14,053 nt of DNA, taken from the NCBI GenBank assembly GCA_020056155.1, contig JAGVII010000100.1, positions 1 to 14,053 of the forward strand. The letters are read 5' to 3'. The translations under genes and the position numbers were made by a program. The number at the start of each line of letters is the position of its first letter. Positions within the stretch are counted from its first letter, which is position 1. Origin of the DNA: Afipia sp. (GTDB taxonomy: Bacteria > Pseudomonadota > Alphaproteobacteria > Rhizobiales > Xanthobacteraceae). The notes under the pieces are model-generated. The model was not told the DNA's origin, did no database searches, and saw only the letters and a program-made list of their open reading frames with translations. Below are positions 1-7,202 of this stretch, piece after piece.

Positions 1-779
1 GCCTGCGGCCCGAATTCTTCCGAGAAGACGATGCCGTGATAGCCGGCATAGGGCGTGGTCAGCGTCGGAAACTTGCCGGACTTCTCCCAGTCGAAGTTTC
101 CGCCGTCGACGATCACGCCGCCGATGGCGATGCCGTGTCCGCCGATCCACTTGGTAATTGAGTTCATGACGATATCCGCGCCAAGCTCGATCGGGCGGGC
201 GAGGTAGGGCGTCGCAAAGGTGTTATCGATCAGCAGCGGAATGCCGGCATCGTGCGCGATCTTCGCAACCGCAGGGATATCGAGCACTTCAAGACCGGGA
301 TTGCCGATGGTCTCGCCGATCACGAGCCTGGTGTTCGGCTTGATCGCGGCTCGGAGGCCGTCGAGATCGCGCGGTTTCACGAAGGTCGTGGTGATGCCGA
401 AGCGGGGAAGCGTGTGGGTCAGAAGGTTGATGGTGCCGCCATAGAGCGATGCAGAGGCCACGATGTGATCGCCGGCGCCGAGAAGCGTCACGATGGCCAG
501 ATGCATCGCGGCCATGCCGCTCGCCGTGCAGACCGCGCCGACGCCGTTCTCCAGCGCAGCGAGGCGTTCTTCCAGCACCGCAATGGTCGGGTTTGAAATG
601 CGGGTATAGATGTGCCCGGCGCGTTCCAGATTGAACAGGGCGGCTGCATGGTCCGCATCCTGAAACACGTAGGACGTCGTCTGATGGATCGGGACGGCGC
701 GCGAGCCGGTGACCGGATCGGGATGTTGGCCCGCATGCAGGCTGAGCGTATCGAACGCGGGAGGTTTTGGCGCTGCCAT
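1..779 (-). CDS. metY: O-acetylhomoserine sulfhydrylase (MetY type), N-terminal part, cut by the window edge
   Basis: PLP-dependent enzyme of the Cys/Met-metabolism family. MetY joins O-acetylhomoserine with sulfide to give homocysteine in the cytoplasm, the direct sulfhydrylation route to methionine. I translated it by hand from the ATG at 777-779; 259 codons are visible and the C-terminal part (about 170 residues by family length) lies outside the window. Visible family marks are the N-terminal FDTLSLHAGQHPDPVTGSRA, the substrate region YTRISNPT (58-65), ASGMAA (86-91) near the cofactor phosphate, IDNTFATPYL (184-193), and NSITKWIGGHG, whose K210 is the expected PLP lysine. Only a weak Shine-Dalgarno (GTGAG) precedes the ATG. 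The amidase gene ends 79 bp upstream on the same strand, so read-through is possible. I looked for a SAM-II riboswitch in the gap and did not recognise one. Cystathionine gamma-synthase or O-succinylhomoserine sulfhydrylase are alternatives, but the N-terminus is MetY-like. Confidence 0.9.
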   Translation of the reverse strand, partial: MAAPKPPAFDTLSLHAGQHPDPVTGSRAVPIHQTTSYVFQDADHAAALFNLERAGHIYTRISNPTIAVLEERLAALENGVGAVCTASGMAAMHLAIVTLLGAGDHIVASASLYGGTINLLTHTLPRFGITTTFVKPRDLDGLRAAIKPNTRLVIGETIGNPGLEVLDIPAVAKIAHDAGIPLLIDNTFATPYLARPIELGADIVMNSITKWIGGHGIAIGGVIVDGGNFDWEKSGKFPTLTTPYAGYHGIVFSEEFGPQ

Positions 780-858
780 TTTATCGTCTCACAGATCGGG
801 TCAGGTATCTTTCATGCGGAGCCGTTGATTGCAAGGTCACGCAGGGCCTTTCCAAAGA

Positions 859-2280
859 TCAACCTGTGCGCGGGTCAATCGGAGTGATTGCGCCAAATCC
901 GAGGATGCTTTCCAGGACCCTGCCGCCTGCCAGCACGCGGGCCTCGCCGCGCGGCGCCGCGACGATCTGCAATCCGACCGGCAACCCTTCGCGGGTGAAA
1001 CCGCAGGGGATCGACATCGCCGGGCAGCAGGCAATTGTGATCGCCGAGACGATGGCGAGCCAGCCGACGTAGTTGTCGAATTTGATGCCATTGCATTCGG
1101 CGAGATAGCGCTGTTCGACCGGGAACGGCGCGACGATGGTGGTCGGGCACAGCAACAGATCGTAGGTTTCGAAGAAGGCAAGGGCGCGATTGGTCAGCGT
1201 GACGCGCTGAGCCTCGGCGCGCTCGATATCGGTCAGCGTCAGCTTGAGGCCTTCCTCGATGTTCCAGATCACTTCGGGTTTCAACTGGTCGCGGTGCGAC
1301 TTCAGCAGTTTTCCCTTGGTCAGCGCGAAGTCGTAGGCGCGCAGCACACGGGCGCATGCGACCGCCTCGCTGAAATCCGGGTGGGCCTCTTCGACGACAA
1401 CGCCAGCTTCTGCAAACCGCTGCGCGGCCTTGCGCGTGATCTCGGCGACTTCCGGATCAACCGGCGAAATGCCGAGATCGGCGGAATAGGCAATCCGCTT
1501 CGGCTTTTTGCCGGAACGGGCGGCGGCGAGAAATGATGCCGGCAGAACCGGCAGGGAGAGCGGATCTCCGGGATGCTCGCCCGACATCGCGTCCAGCATC
1601 AGCGCAAGGTCTTCGACGTTGCGGGCCATGGGTCCGTCTGCGCTGAGCGTGCGGTCGATCTTAGCGGCTTGCGAATGCGCGACGCGGCCGATGCTGGGAC
1701 GCATGCCGACCACGCCGCAGAAGCTGGCCGGATTGCGCAGCGAGCCGCCCACATCGGTGCCGTGGGCGAGCCATGCTGTGCCACTTGCCAGGGCCGCCGC
1801 AGCGCCGCCCGACGACCCGGATGCGGAGCGTGACAGGTTCCATGGATTGAGCGTCGCGCCGAAGACCTCGTTGAAGGTCTGGGCGCCTGCGCCGAATTCC
1901 GGCGTGTTGGATTTGGCATAGATCACCGCGCCGTTCGTCTCGAGATTTTCGACGACGATGTTGGATTTGGTCGCGACGCTGTCCTTGAAGATAGGCGAGC
2001 CCTGCGTTGTCAGTACGTCGGCGACGTCGGTCAGATCCTTGATCGGCACGGGCATACCGGCAAGCAAGCCGCGCTCGCTTGGCGGCTTCTTCATCAGCGT
2101 GTCGGCATGGGCGCGGGCGCGATCGAAGCAGAGCGTGGGCAGGGCGTTGACTTTGCCATCGACTTTGCGAATTCGGTCTTCCAGTGCGTCGAGCAGATCG
2201 TGGGGCGTAATGTCGTTTTTGCGCAACCGTTCGACGATGTCGCAGGCTGTGGCCCGCACGAGTTCTTCACTGGATCCCAC
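859..2280 (-). CDS. Amidase-signature family hydrolase
   Basis: A 473-residue serine hydrolase of the amidase-signature (GatA / fatty-acid amide hydrolase) fold, which cleaves a carboxamide to acid and ammonia. Numbered from the chosen GTG start, the Ser-cisSer-Lys triad is K81 (in VPIKDLTD), S156 (in SGSSGG) and S180 (in GTDVGGSLRNP). The intervals of 75 and 24 residues equal those in known members of the family. I chose the GTG at 2278-2280 because GGGAGG lies 7 nt upstream. A TTG at 2314-2316 would add 12 residues (MATRSQQTGGDF) but would put that Shine-Dalgarno inside the gene. The ribosome-binding site lies in one arm of a long hairpin (2286-2330). The gene follows the substrate-binding protein after 126 bp and precedes metY. 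The substrate cannot be read from sequence. GatA itself is unlikely, since no gatB or gatC is nearby. Confidence 0.92.
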   Translation of the reverse strand: MGSSEELVRATACDIVERLRKNDITPHDLLDALEDRIRKVDGKVNALPTLCFDRARAHADTLMKKPPSERGLLAGMPVPIKDLTDVADVLTTQGSPIFKDSVATKSNIVVENLETNGAVIYAKSNTPEFGAGAQTFNEVFGATLNPWNLSRSASGSSGGAAAALASGTAWLAHGTDVGGSLRNPASFCGVVGMRPSIGRVAHSQAAKIDRTLSADGPMARNVEDLALMLDAMSGEHPGDPLSLPVLPASFLAAARSGKKPKRIAYSADLGISPVDPEVAEITRKAAQRFAEAGVVVEEAHPDFSEAVACARVLRAYDFALTKGKLLKSHRDQLKPEVIWNIEEGLKLTLTDIERAEAQRVTLTNRALAFFETYDLLLCPTTIVAPFPVEQRYLAECNGIKFDNYVGWLAIVSAITIACCPAMSIPCGFTREGLPVGLQIVAAPRGEARVLAGGRVLESILGFGAITPIDPRTG

Positions 2281-2285
2281 GAAAT

Positions 2286-2330
2286 CGCCTCCCGTTTGTT
2301 GGCTTCTTGTTGCCAATATAACGGGAGGCG
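2286..2330 (-). promoter_or_regulatory. Hairpin enclosing the amidase ribosome-binding site
   Basis: On the plus strand CGCCTCCCGTT (2286-2296) and AACGGGAGGCG (2320-2330) form an 11-bp perfect inverted repeat. Inside it is a second pair, TTGGC (2299-2303) and GCCAA (2312-2316), closing an 8-nt loop. In the amidase mRNA this makes a 16-bp stem broken by one small internal loop. The GGGAGG ribosome-binding site (2288-2293) lies inside the downstream arm, 7 nt before the GTG start. The fold would hide the ribosome-binding site, as in a translational switch or RNA thermometer. As DNA, the arms lie about 34 bp apart centre to centre and could instead be a protein-binding operator. It could also mark the end of the upstream transcript, but no U-run follows it. 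Confidence 0.55.
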
Positions 2331-2358
2331 TTCGAATGGCGAGGCGAAAACTGGCTTG

Positions 2359-2371
2359 GGCCGCCTCGGCC
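2359..2371 (-). terminator. Possible weak terminator after the substrate-binding protein gene
   Basis: A 5-bp GC hairpin (GGCCG / CGGCC with a 3-nt loop) lies 35 bp downstream of the substrate-binding protein stop codon. On the minus strand it is followed by CAAGCCAGTTTT, so the T-run is short and displaced. It is only a weak candidate; the rest of the 2281-2406 gap holds the amidase leader hairpin and no gene. Confidence 0.2.
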
Positions 2372-2406
2372 GGGTCAGGTCACCTCAGCGCGGAGCGCAT
2401 GTGGCC

Positions 2407-3633
2407 TCAGCGTTCACCGCCGGCTTCGCCGTCAATGACTCCGCCGAACAGCTCCCAGCGCTCGCCCTTGAACCGCATCAGCTGCAATTGCTCGATCGGC
2501 GAGAAGTCGGTCGGGCTGGTGTTGATCTTGATGCCGGGCAGCAGGCCGCCTTGCTGAAGCTCCTTGATGCTTGCAGCCTGCTTCATGACGTTGGCGCGGG
2601 TAAGATCGTCGCCGCATTGTTTCAGCACTGCGGCCATGGTCTGAGCCATGTTGTAGCCGGTGAGGGCGGAACTGTCCGCGACGTTGGCCTCCGGGACGTA
2701 CTTGGCGAGAAATGCCTTGTACTCCTTCATGCCGGGATCGTCGTTCCACTGCGGATCCGATGTATCCTTGGCGTAAGCAGCCGAAATGACACCCTGCGCG
2801 TTCTCAAAACCCGCAGGTTTCATCACGGTGGCGGTCGAAGCGCTGACGTTGGAGATGATCAGTGTTGGCTTCCAGCCGAGTTCGCCGACCTTCTTGATCG
2901 TCTGCGCGCCGAATTTGGGTGTCGTGAAGATGACGAGAACGTCGGGGTTCAGCGACTTCAGCTTGACGATGTGGGAGTCGACGGTCGGTTCCGAAAGCTC
3001 GTAGCTTTCCTCCGCGACGATCATGGATTTCTTGGCGCCGAGGCCATCCTGAATACCCTTCAGGTAGTCCTTGCCGAAGTCGTCGTTCTGGTAGAGCACA
3101 GCGATCTTGGCGTCTGGCTTCTCCTTGAGAAGATATTTCGCATAGATGCGGCCCTCGCTCTGATAACTCGGAAGCCAGCCCATGGTCCACGGGAAGTGCT
3201 TCGGGTCGTTCCACTTGGTGGCGCCGGTCGCAAGGAACAGGTGCGGCGTCTTTTTTGCATTCATGTATTTCTGAATTGCGGAGTTCGACGGTGTGCCGAG
3301 CGCGCCGAACACCAGCAGAACTTCGTCGCTTTCGACCAGCTTGCGGGTCTGCTCGACCGCTTTTGGCGGACTATAGGCGTCGTCATACGAAATGAAGTTG
3401 ACCTTGCGGCCGTTGATGCCGCCGTCGTCATTGACCTTCTTGAAGTAGCCCTCCATTGCCTTGCCGACGACGCCGTAGGCCGAGGCGGGGCCGCTGTATG
3501 GAATGATGTTGCCGATCTTGATTTCTGTATCGGTTGCCCCGGTATCGTATTTTTTCTGGGCCATGGCGCTTCCGGTCGCAGCGACAATAAATCCTGCTGC
3601 AACTGCGGCGCATAGCGGTTTCGTCAAACGCAT
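2407..3633 (-). CDS. ABC transporter periplasmic substrate-binding protein (LivK/BraC type)
   Basis: A 408-residue periplasmic binding protein of the Leu/Ile/Val type I fold (Peripla_BP_6 class). The start ATG at 3631-3633 follows a GGGAGA Shine-Dalgarno and opens with a Sec signal peptide: MRLTKP, a hydrophobic core (LCAAVAAGFIVAA), then a likely cut after SAMA before QKKYDTG. The mature protein has the family start TEIKIGNIIPYSGPASAYG, followed by INGRKVNFISYDD and VFGALGTPSN; no lipobox cysteine is seen. An in-frame extension to 3813 is rejected because it runs through the stop of the upstream reductase gene. It lies 43 nt after that gene on the same strand, so the two probably share a transcript. 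No permease or ATPase gene is in the window. Relatives in purple bacteria bind aromatic or fatty carboxylates as well as amino acids, and the acyl-CoA neighbours make such a ligand plausible here, by inference. Confidence 0.9.
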   Translation of the reverse strand: MRLTKPLCAAVAAGFIVAATGSAMAQKKYDTGATDTEIKIGNIIPYSGPASAYGVVGKAMEGYFKKVNDDGGINGRKVNFISYDDAYSPPKAVEQTRKLVESDEVLLVFGALGTPSNSAIQKYMNAKKTPHLFLATGATKWNDPKHFPWTMGWLPSYQSEGRIYAKYLLKEKPDAKIAVLYQNDDFGKDYLKGIQDGLGAKKSMIVAEESYELSEPTVDSHIVKLKSLNPDVLVIFTTPKFGAQTIKKVGELGWKPTLIISNVSASTATVMKPAGFENAQGVISAAYAKDTSDPQWNDDPGMKEYKAFLAKYVPEANVADSSALTGYNMAQTMAAVLKQCGDDLTRANVMKQAASIKELQQGGLLPGIKINTSPTDFSPIEQLQLMRFKGERWELFGGVIDGEAGGER

Positions 3634-3676
3634 TCGGTGTCTCCCTGTTTTGATTTTGTTTGTGGACCCGGCGAAG

Positions 3677-4549
3677 CTACGCGCGCTTCGCCTTGTCCTT
3701 TTCGTTTTGCGCCATGATGGCTTCGCGTGCTGCGCTCCAGTCGGAATCCGTCCAGTCGCGCAATTGGTAGAAGTTGCCGCCCATGGCCAGCGCCTGCGCA
3801 CCGTCCATCGCAATGGTCTCGCCGCTGATCCAGTCGCAGCCGCCCGAGATCAGGAATGTCGCGAGGTTTTGCAGCTCTTCCATGGAACCGACGCGGCCCA
3901 TCGGATTCATGGCGATCGTGCGTGCGCCGGCCTCGTCGCCGGGCTTGATACGCTTGCTCATGCCTTCGGTCGGGATCTCGCCGGGGGCAATGGTGTTGAG
4001 CCGGATGCCGTAGCGGCCCCATTCGGCGGCGAGCGACATGGTCATGGCGTGAATGGCGGACTTGCTCATTGCGGAAGGCACGACGTACGGGCTGCCGTTG
4101 CGCACCCACGTCACCGTGATCGATACGACGTTGCCGCGATGGCCACCGGCGATCCAGCGCTTGCCGACCGCATGAGTGACATAGAATGTTCCGTGCATCA
4201 CGATGTTGGCGACCGCGTCGAAGCCGCGCGGCGTAAGATCCTGCGTCCGTGAAATGAAGTTTCCTGCTGCGTTATTGATCAGGTCGGTGAGGGGGCCATC
4301 CTTGAAGGCCTCCTCGATCATCGCATCGACGGCAGCCGAGTCGCGAATGTCGACGCCATGGGCGGTGACCTTGCCGCCGTGCAATTTCATCAATTCGGCG
4401 GCGGTCTCCTCGCAGACGCCCTTTCGGCGGCCGCAAATGTGGATTTCCGCCCCGAGGCTGAGAAATTTTGCAGCCATGGCCTTGCCGAGGCCGGTGCCGC
4501 CGCCGGTCACCAGTATTTTGCGGCCTGCAAGAAGACGATCTGTGAACAT
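3677..4549 (-). CDS. SDR oxidoreductase, 2,4-dienoyl-CoA reductase type
   Basis: A 290-residue short-chain dehydrogenase resembling mitochondrial-type 2,4-dienoyl-CoA reductase, which reduces 2,4-dienoyl-CoA with NADPH during oxidation of polyunsaturated acyl chains. Visible are the nucleotide-binding TGGGTGLG (15-22), NNAAG (92-96), the segment VVPSAMSK with S159 and K163, and AAEWGRYGIRLNTIAPG (174-190). VVPSA-x-xK in place of the usual YxxxK is the mark of the dienoyl-CoA reductase branch. By my alignment, the position of the human DECR1 catalytic Tyr199 is Trp148 here, with Tyr155 nearby. I chose the ATG at 4547-4549 because GGGAGG lies 8 nt upstream; a longer frame to 4939 would run back over the divergent crotonase gene. 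It diverges from that gene across a 109-bp promoter region with an inverted-repeat operator, and probably heads a transcript continuing into the binding-protein gene. A different CoA-linked reductase role is possible. Confidence 0.85.
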   Translation of the reverse strand: MFTDRLLAGRKILVTGGGTGLGKAMAAKFLSLGAEIHICGRRKGVCEETAAELMKLHGGKVTAHGVDIRDSAAVDAMIEEAFKDGPLTDLINNAAGNFISRTQDLTPRGFDAVANIVMHGTFYVTHAVGKRWIAGGHRGNVVSITVTWVRNGSPYVVPSAMSKSAIHAMTMSLAAEWGRYGIRLNTIAPGEIPTEGMSKRIKPGDEAGARTIAMNPMGRVGSMEELQNLATFLISGGCDWISGETIAMDGAQALAMGGNFYQLRDWTDSDWSAAREAIMAQNEKDKAKRA

Positions 4550-4579
4550 GGTGCAATCCTCCCAGAACTGCTTTTCTTC

Positions 4580-4597
4580 ATTAGTTAGTTGATTAAT
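4580..4597. promoter_or_regulatory. Putative operator between the divergent reductase and crotonase genes
   Basis: ATTAGTTAGTTGATTAAT is an imperfect 18-bp inverted repeat in an AT-rich patch of the 109-bp divergent intergenic region (4550-4658). It matches the site at 13575-13592 in 13 of 18 positions, with shared core TTA-TT-GT-GATTAA. It ends 30 bp from the reductase start codon and 61 bp from the crotonase start codon, so one bound protein could control both directions. Size and symmetry suit a TetR-family dimer, but no regulator gene is in the window. I did not identify -35/-10 boxes with confidence. Confidence 0.6.
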
Positions 4598-4658
4598 TAA
4601 AACAGCATGCGCTAATCCTGTAAAGGGTAGAAGATCAAAAACAATCAGGGAGAGCGCC

Positions 4659-5471
4659 ATGACTGCCGCGAATGATCGCATCACGGTTTCGATGTCGGAG
4701 GGCGTCGCCGACGTCCGTCTGGTCCGGGCAGACAAGATGAATGCGCTGGATGCAGCGATGTTCAACGCGCTGGTCGATACGGCGGCGCAGCTCAGGAATG
4801 AAAAGGGGCTGCGCGCGGTGGTCCTGTCCGGCGAAGGCCGCGCATTCTGCGCAGGTCTTGATATGGGGCGCTTTGCCGCAATGGGTGAAGGCGCCAGCGA
4901 TCTGCGCGATCTTGCCAAGCGCACGCACGGCTTGACCAATCATTCGCAGCAGGCGGTCTGGGGCTGGCGGCAATTGCCGGTGCCGGTGATCGCGGCTGTG
5001 CATGGCGTCGCTTTCGGCGGCGGATTCCAACTCGCGCTCGGCGCCGACATGCGCTTCCTCGCGCCGGACGCGCGGATGTCGATCATGGAAGTCAAATGGG
5101 GGCTGGTGCCCGACATGGCGGGGACGCCGATTCTCGCCAGTCTGGTCCGTGACGATATCCTGCGCGACCTGACATTCACCGGCCGGATTTTCTCCGCGCA
5201 GGAAGCCATGAGCTACGGTCTTGCGACACGAATTTGCGACGATCCCCGTTCGGTTGCACTGGAAACCGCGCGCGAGATCGCCGGCAAAAGCCCGGACGCC
5301 ATTCGCGCCATCAAGCGAATGCTGAACAATCTCTCGACCGCCAATCCGGGGCCGGCGCTGCTGGCGGAATCCGTCGAGCAGATGAAGCTGATGGGATCGC
5401 CCAATCAGACCGAGGCGGTACGCGCCAACATCGAAAAGCGCGCGCCGAAATTTGCCGATGGCTCGAACTGA
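4659..5471 (+). CDS. Crotonase-family protein, dienoyl-CoA isomerase-like
   Basis: A 270-residue enoyl-CoA hydratase/isomerase family protein. The ATG follows AGGGAG at a normal distance. Oxyanion-hole segments are FCAGLD (63-68) and HGVAFGGG (115-122). At the three acidic positions of delta3,5-delta2,4-dienoyl-CoA isomerase (D176, E196, D204 in the rat enzyme) it has Q124, E144 (IMEVKWGL) and D152 (VPDMAG), with identical 20- and 8-residue intervals. It therefore keeps the isomerase Glu/Asp pair, lacks the hydratase glutamates, and has Gln at the third site. Isomerisation of a dienoyl-CoA is the best guess and agrees with the divergent dienoyl-CoA-reductase-like gene. It forms an operon with the acyl-CoA synthetase, whose start lies 12 nt after its stop. 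Crotonases are hard to assign from sequence, so the exact reaction is uncertain. Confidence 0.88.
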   Translation: MTAANDRITVSMSEGVADVRLVRADKMNALDAAMFNALVDTAAQLRNEKGLRAVVLSGEGRAFCAGLDMGRFAAMGEGASDLRDLAKRTHGLTNHSQQAVWGWRQLPVPVIAAVHGVAFGGGFQLALGADMRFLAPDARMSIMEVKWGLVPDMAGTPILASLVRDDILRDLTFTGRIFSAQEAMSYGLATRICDDPRSVALETAREIAGKSPDAIRAIKRMLNNLSTANPGPALLAESVEQMKLMGSPNQTEAVRANIEKRAPKFADGSN

Positions 5472-5483
5472 GCGGGCCCAGCG

Positions 5484-7031
5484 ATGTCAGCTTCGGTTAC
5501 ACGTCTCACGGGAATCGTCAGCGGTGCCCGCCGCAAGACGCTGGATGAGGTCAACGAGCGGGCACGTCTGATTGCGGGCGGGCTCGCGGCGCTCGGCGTC
5601 GGGCAGGGCGACAGCGTCGGCATCCTGATGCGCAACGATATTGCGTTTCTGGAGTCGGCGTATGCCGTCATGTCGCTCGGAGCCTATGCGGTTCCGATCA
5701 ACTGGCACTTCAAGGCCGACGAGGTTGCCTATGTCATGGGCGATTCCGGTGCACGCGTGCTGATCGGGCACGCCGATCTGTTGCACGGGCTCGATGGTGT
5801 CATTCCTGCCGGTGTCACCATGCTTAGCCTGCCGCCTCCACCGGAAATCGTCGCGGCCAACCGCATCGATCCGGCGCTTTGCGCGGCGGCACGCGGCACC
5901 ATCGATTTCGACACCTGGCTGACGAAGCAGGCGCCCTACGACGGCCCGGCGCTGCCGCAGCCGCAAAACATGATCTACACGTCCGGCACCACCGGGCACC
6001 CCAAGGGCGTCAAGCGCTACGCGCCCACGCCGGAGCAAAGCGCATCGATGGAAGCGATGCGTGCGCTGATCTATGGGCTGAAGCCCGGCGTTCGTGCGCT
6101 TCTCCCGGGCCCGCTGTATCACTCGGCGCCCAATGCGTTCGGTCTGCGCGCCGGCCGGCTCGGCGACCTGCTGGTGATCATGCCGCGCTTCGATGCCGAG
6201 GAATTCCTGCGGATCATCGACGAGCAGAAGATCGACAACGTCTTCATGGTGCCGACGATGTTTACCCGGCTGTTAAAGCTGCCGGAGCATGTTCGCAAAT
6301 CCTACGACGTTTCCTCGCTGCGCCACATTATCCATGCGGCCGCGCCATGCCCGGCCGACGTCAAGCGCGCGATGATCGAATGGTTCGGTCCGGTGATCTA
6401 CGAATTCTATGGCAGCACGGAATCCGGCGCGGTGACGTTCGCCAGTTCCGAAGATGCGCTGAAGAAACCCGGCACAGTGGGGAAAATTTCGCCCGGCGCC
6501 GAACTGCGGTTTATCGGCGACGACGGCCGGATTCTGCCGCAGGGCGAGATAGGTGAAATCTACTCGCGCATCGCCGCCAATCCGGATTTCACCTATCACA
6601 ACAAGCCGGAGAAGCGCGCCGAGATTGATCGCGACGGGTTCATCACCAGCGGCGATGTTGGATACATCGACGCTGACGGTTATGTGTTCATTTGCGATCG
6701 CAAGCGCGACATGGTGATCTCGGGTGGCGTCAACATCTATCCGGCGGAAATCGAGGCCGTGCTGCATGGACTTTCCGGCGTGCAGGACTGCGCCGTGTTC
6801 GGCATTCCGGACGAGGAGTTCGGAGAGGCATTGATGGCGGTGGTGGAACCCCAGCCCGGAGCCAAGCTGGATGTCGCGGCGATCCGCGACCAGCTCAAGC
6901 TTGCGCTGGCGGGTTACAAGGTGCCCAAGCACATCGACGTTCAGAAAAATCTTCCGCGCGAGGATTCCGGCAAGATTTTCAAACGGCGGCTGCGCGACCC
7001 GTATTGGGAGAGGGCCGGGCGCAAGATTTAG
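5484..7031 (+). CDS. Acyl-CoA synthetase (AMP-forming)
   Basis: A 515-residue adenylate-forming ligase that activates a carboxylic acid through an acyl-AMP to the CoA thioester. Seen in order: the phosphate loop YTSGTTGHPKG (165-175), YEFYGSTESG (306-315), GDVGYIDADGY (390-400) with the ATP-ribose aspartate D391, the hinge CDRKRDMVISGGVNIYPAEI (404-423), and the C-terminal PREDSGKIFKRR with adenylation lysine K497. The overall pattern is that of the FadD/CaiC-like medium- and long-chain or cyclic-acid ligases; the acid used cannot be read from sequence. The start codon lies 12 nt after the crotonase stop without a strong Shine-Dalgarno, which suggests translational coupling. Together with the divergent binding protein it could form an uptake-and-activation step. 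Confidence 0.92.
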   Translation: MSASVTRLTGIVSGARRKTLDEVNERARLIAGGLAALGVGQGDSVGILMRNDIAFLESAYAVMSLGAYAVPINWHFKADEVAYVMGDSGARVLIGHADLLHGLDGVIPAGVTMLSLPPPPEIVAANRIDPALCAAARGTIDFDTWLTKQAPYDGPALPQPQNMIYTSGTTGHPKGVKRYAPTPEQSASMEAMRALIYGLKPGVRALLPGPLYHSAPNAFGLRAGRLGDLLVIMPRFDAEEFLRIIDEQKIDNVFMVPTMFTRLLKLPEHVRKSYDVSSLRHIIHAAAPCPADVKRAMIEWFGPVIYEFYGSTESGAVTFASSEDALKKPGTVGKISPGAELRFIGDDGRILPQGEIGEIYSRIAANPDFTYHNKPEKRAEIDRDGFITSGDVGYIDADGYVFICDRKRDMVISGGVNIYPAEIEAVLHGLSGVQDCAVFGIPDEEFGEALMAVVEPQPGAKLDVAAIRDQLKLALAGYKVPKHIDVQKNLPREDSGKIFKRRLRDPYWERAGRKI

Positions 7032-7112
7032 CGCGTTCGCAGACAAAACGGTTTCCATTTCCCGCTAAAAGCTGTGGCATCCCAAGGCGGCCGCCGAACC
7101 GCTGAGCAAAAT

Positions 7113-7136
7113 GCGCCGGGATGAGTATTCCGGCGC
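7113..7136 (+). terminator. Stem-loop after the acyl-CoA synthetase gene
   Basis: GCGCCGGGA (7113-7121) pairs with TTCCGGCGC (7128-7136) around a 6-nt TGAGTA loop: 9 bp with one G-U pair. It lies 81 nt after the synthetase stop and 66 nt before the ppc start. No U-run follows directly (TTGCGCC), so it is either a weak terminator or part of the ppc leader. Confidence 0.35.
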
Positions 7137-7141
7137 TTGCG

Positions 7142-7192
7142 CCGTTGTGCAAAAATTGCGACTGGAGGAACATCGGTTTTTTCGCACAATCG
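7142..7192 (+). promoter_or_regulatory. Second stem-loop in the ppc leader, with GGAGGA in its loop
   Basis: TTGTGC plus AAAAA (7145-7155) pairs with TTTTT and GCACAA (7177-7189), with a two-base bulge (TC). The pairing extends through CCG/CGG with one further bulge. The 21-nt loop carries GGAGGA (7164-7169), which is too far from the ppc ATG (33 nt) to serve it and has no start codon at normal spacing. TGGAG in the loop could instead pair with CTCCA at the ppc start (7199-7203). The role is unknown; a regulatory leader is a guess. Confidence 0.35.
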
Positions 7193-7202
7193 GATCATCT
7201 CC

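Noticed and set aside
780..858. SAM-II or other methionine riboswitch before the metY gene
   Set aside because: The conserved pseudoknot sequence could not be recognised in the 79-bp gap; only a covariance-model search could exclude it fully.
2281..2316. TTG start of the amidase at 2316
   Set aside because: The GTG at 2280 has GGGAGG 7 nt upstream, and the extra 12 residues have no family support.
2107..3615. Long plus-strand open frame (502 codons) opposite the amidase and binding-protein genes
   Set aside because: It is antisense to clearly homologous genes, its composition is shadow-like (rich in Arg, Gly, His, Ala), and no family is recognisable. High GC creates such frames.
4550..4939. 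N-terminal extension of the dienoyl-CoA-reductase-like gene to 4939
   Set aside because: It would overlap the divergent crotonase gene and its promoter; the ATG at 4549 has a good ribosome-binding site and fits the family start.
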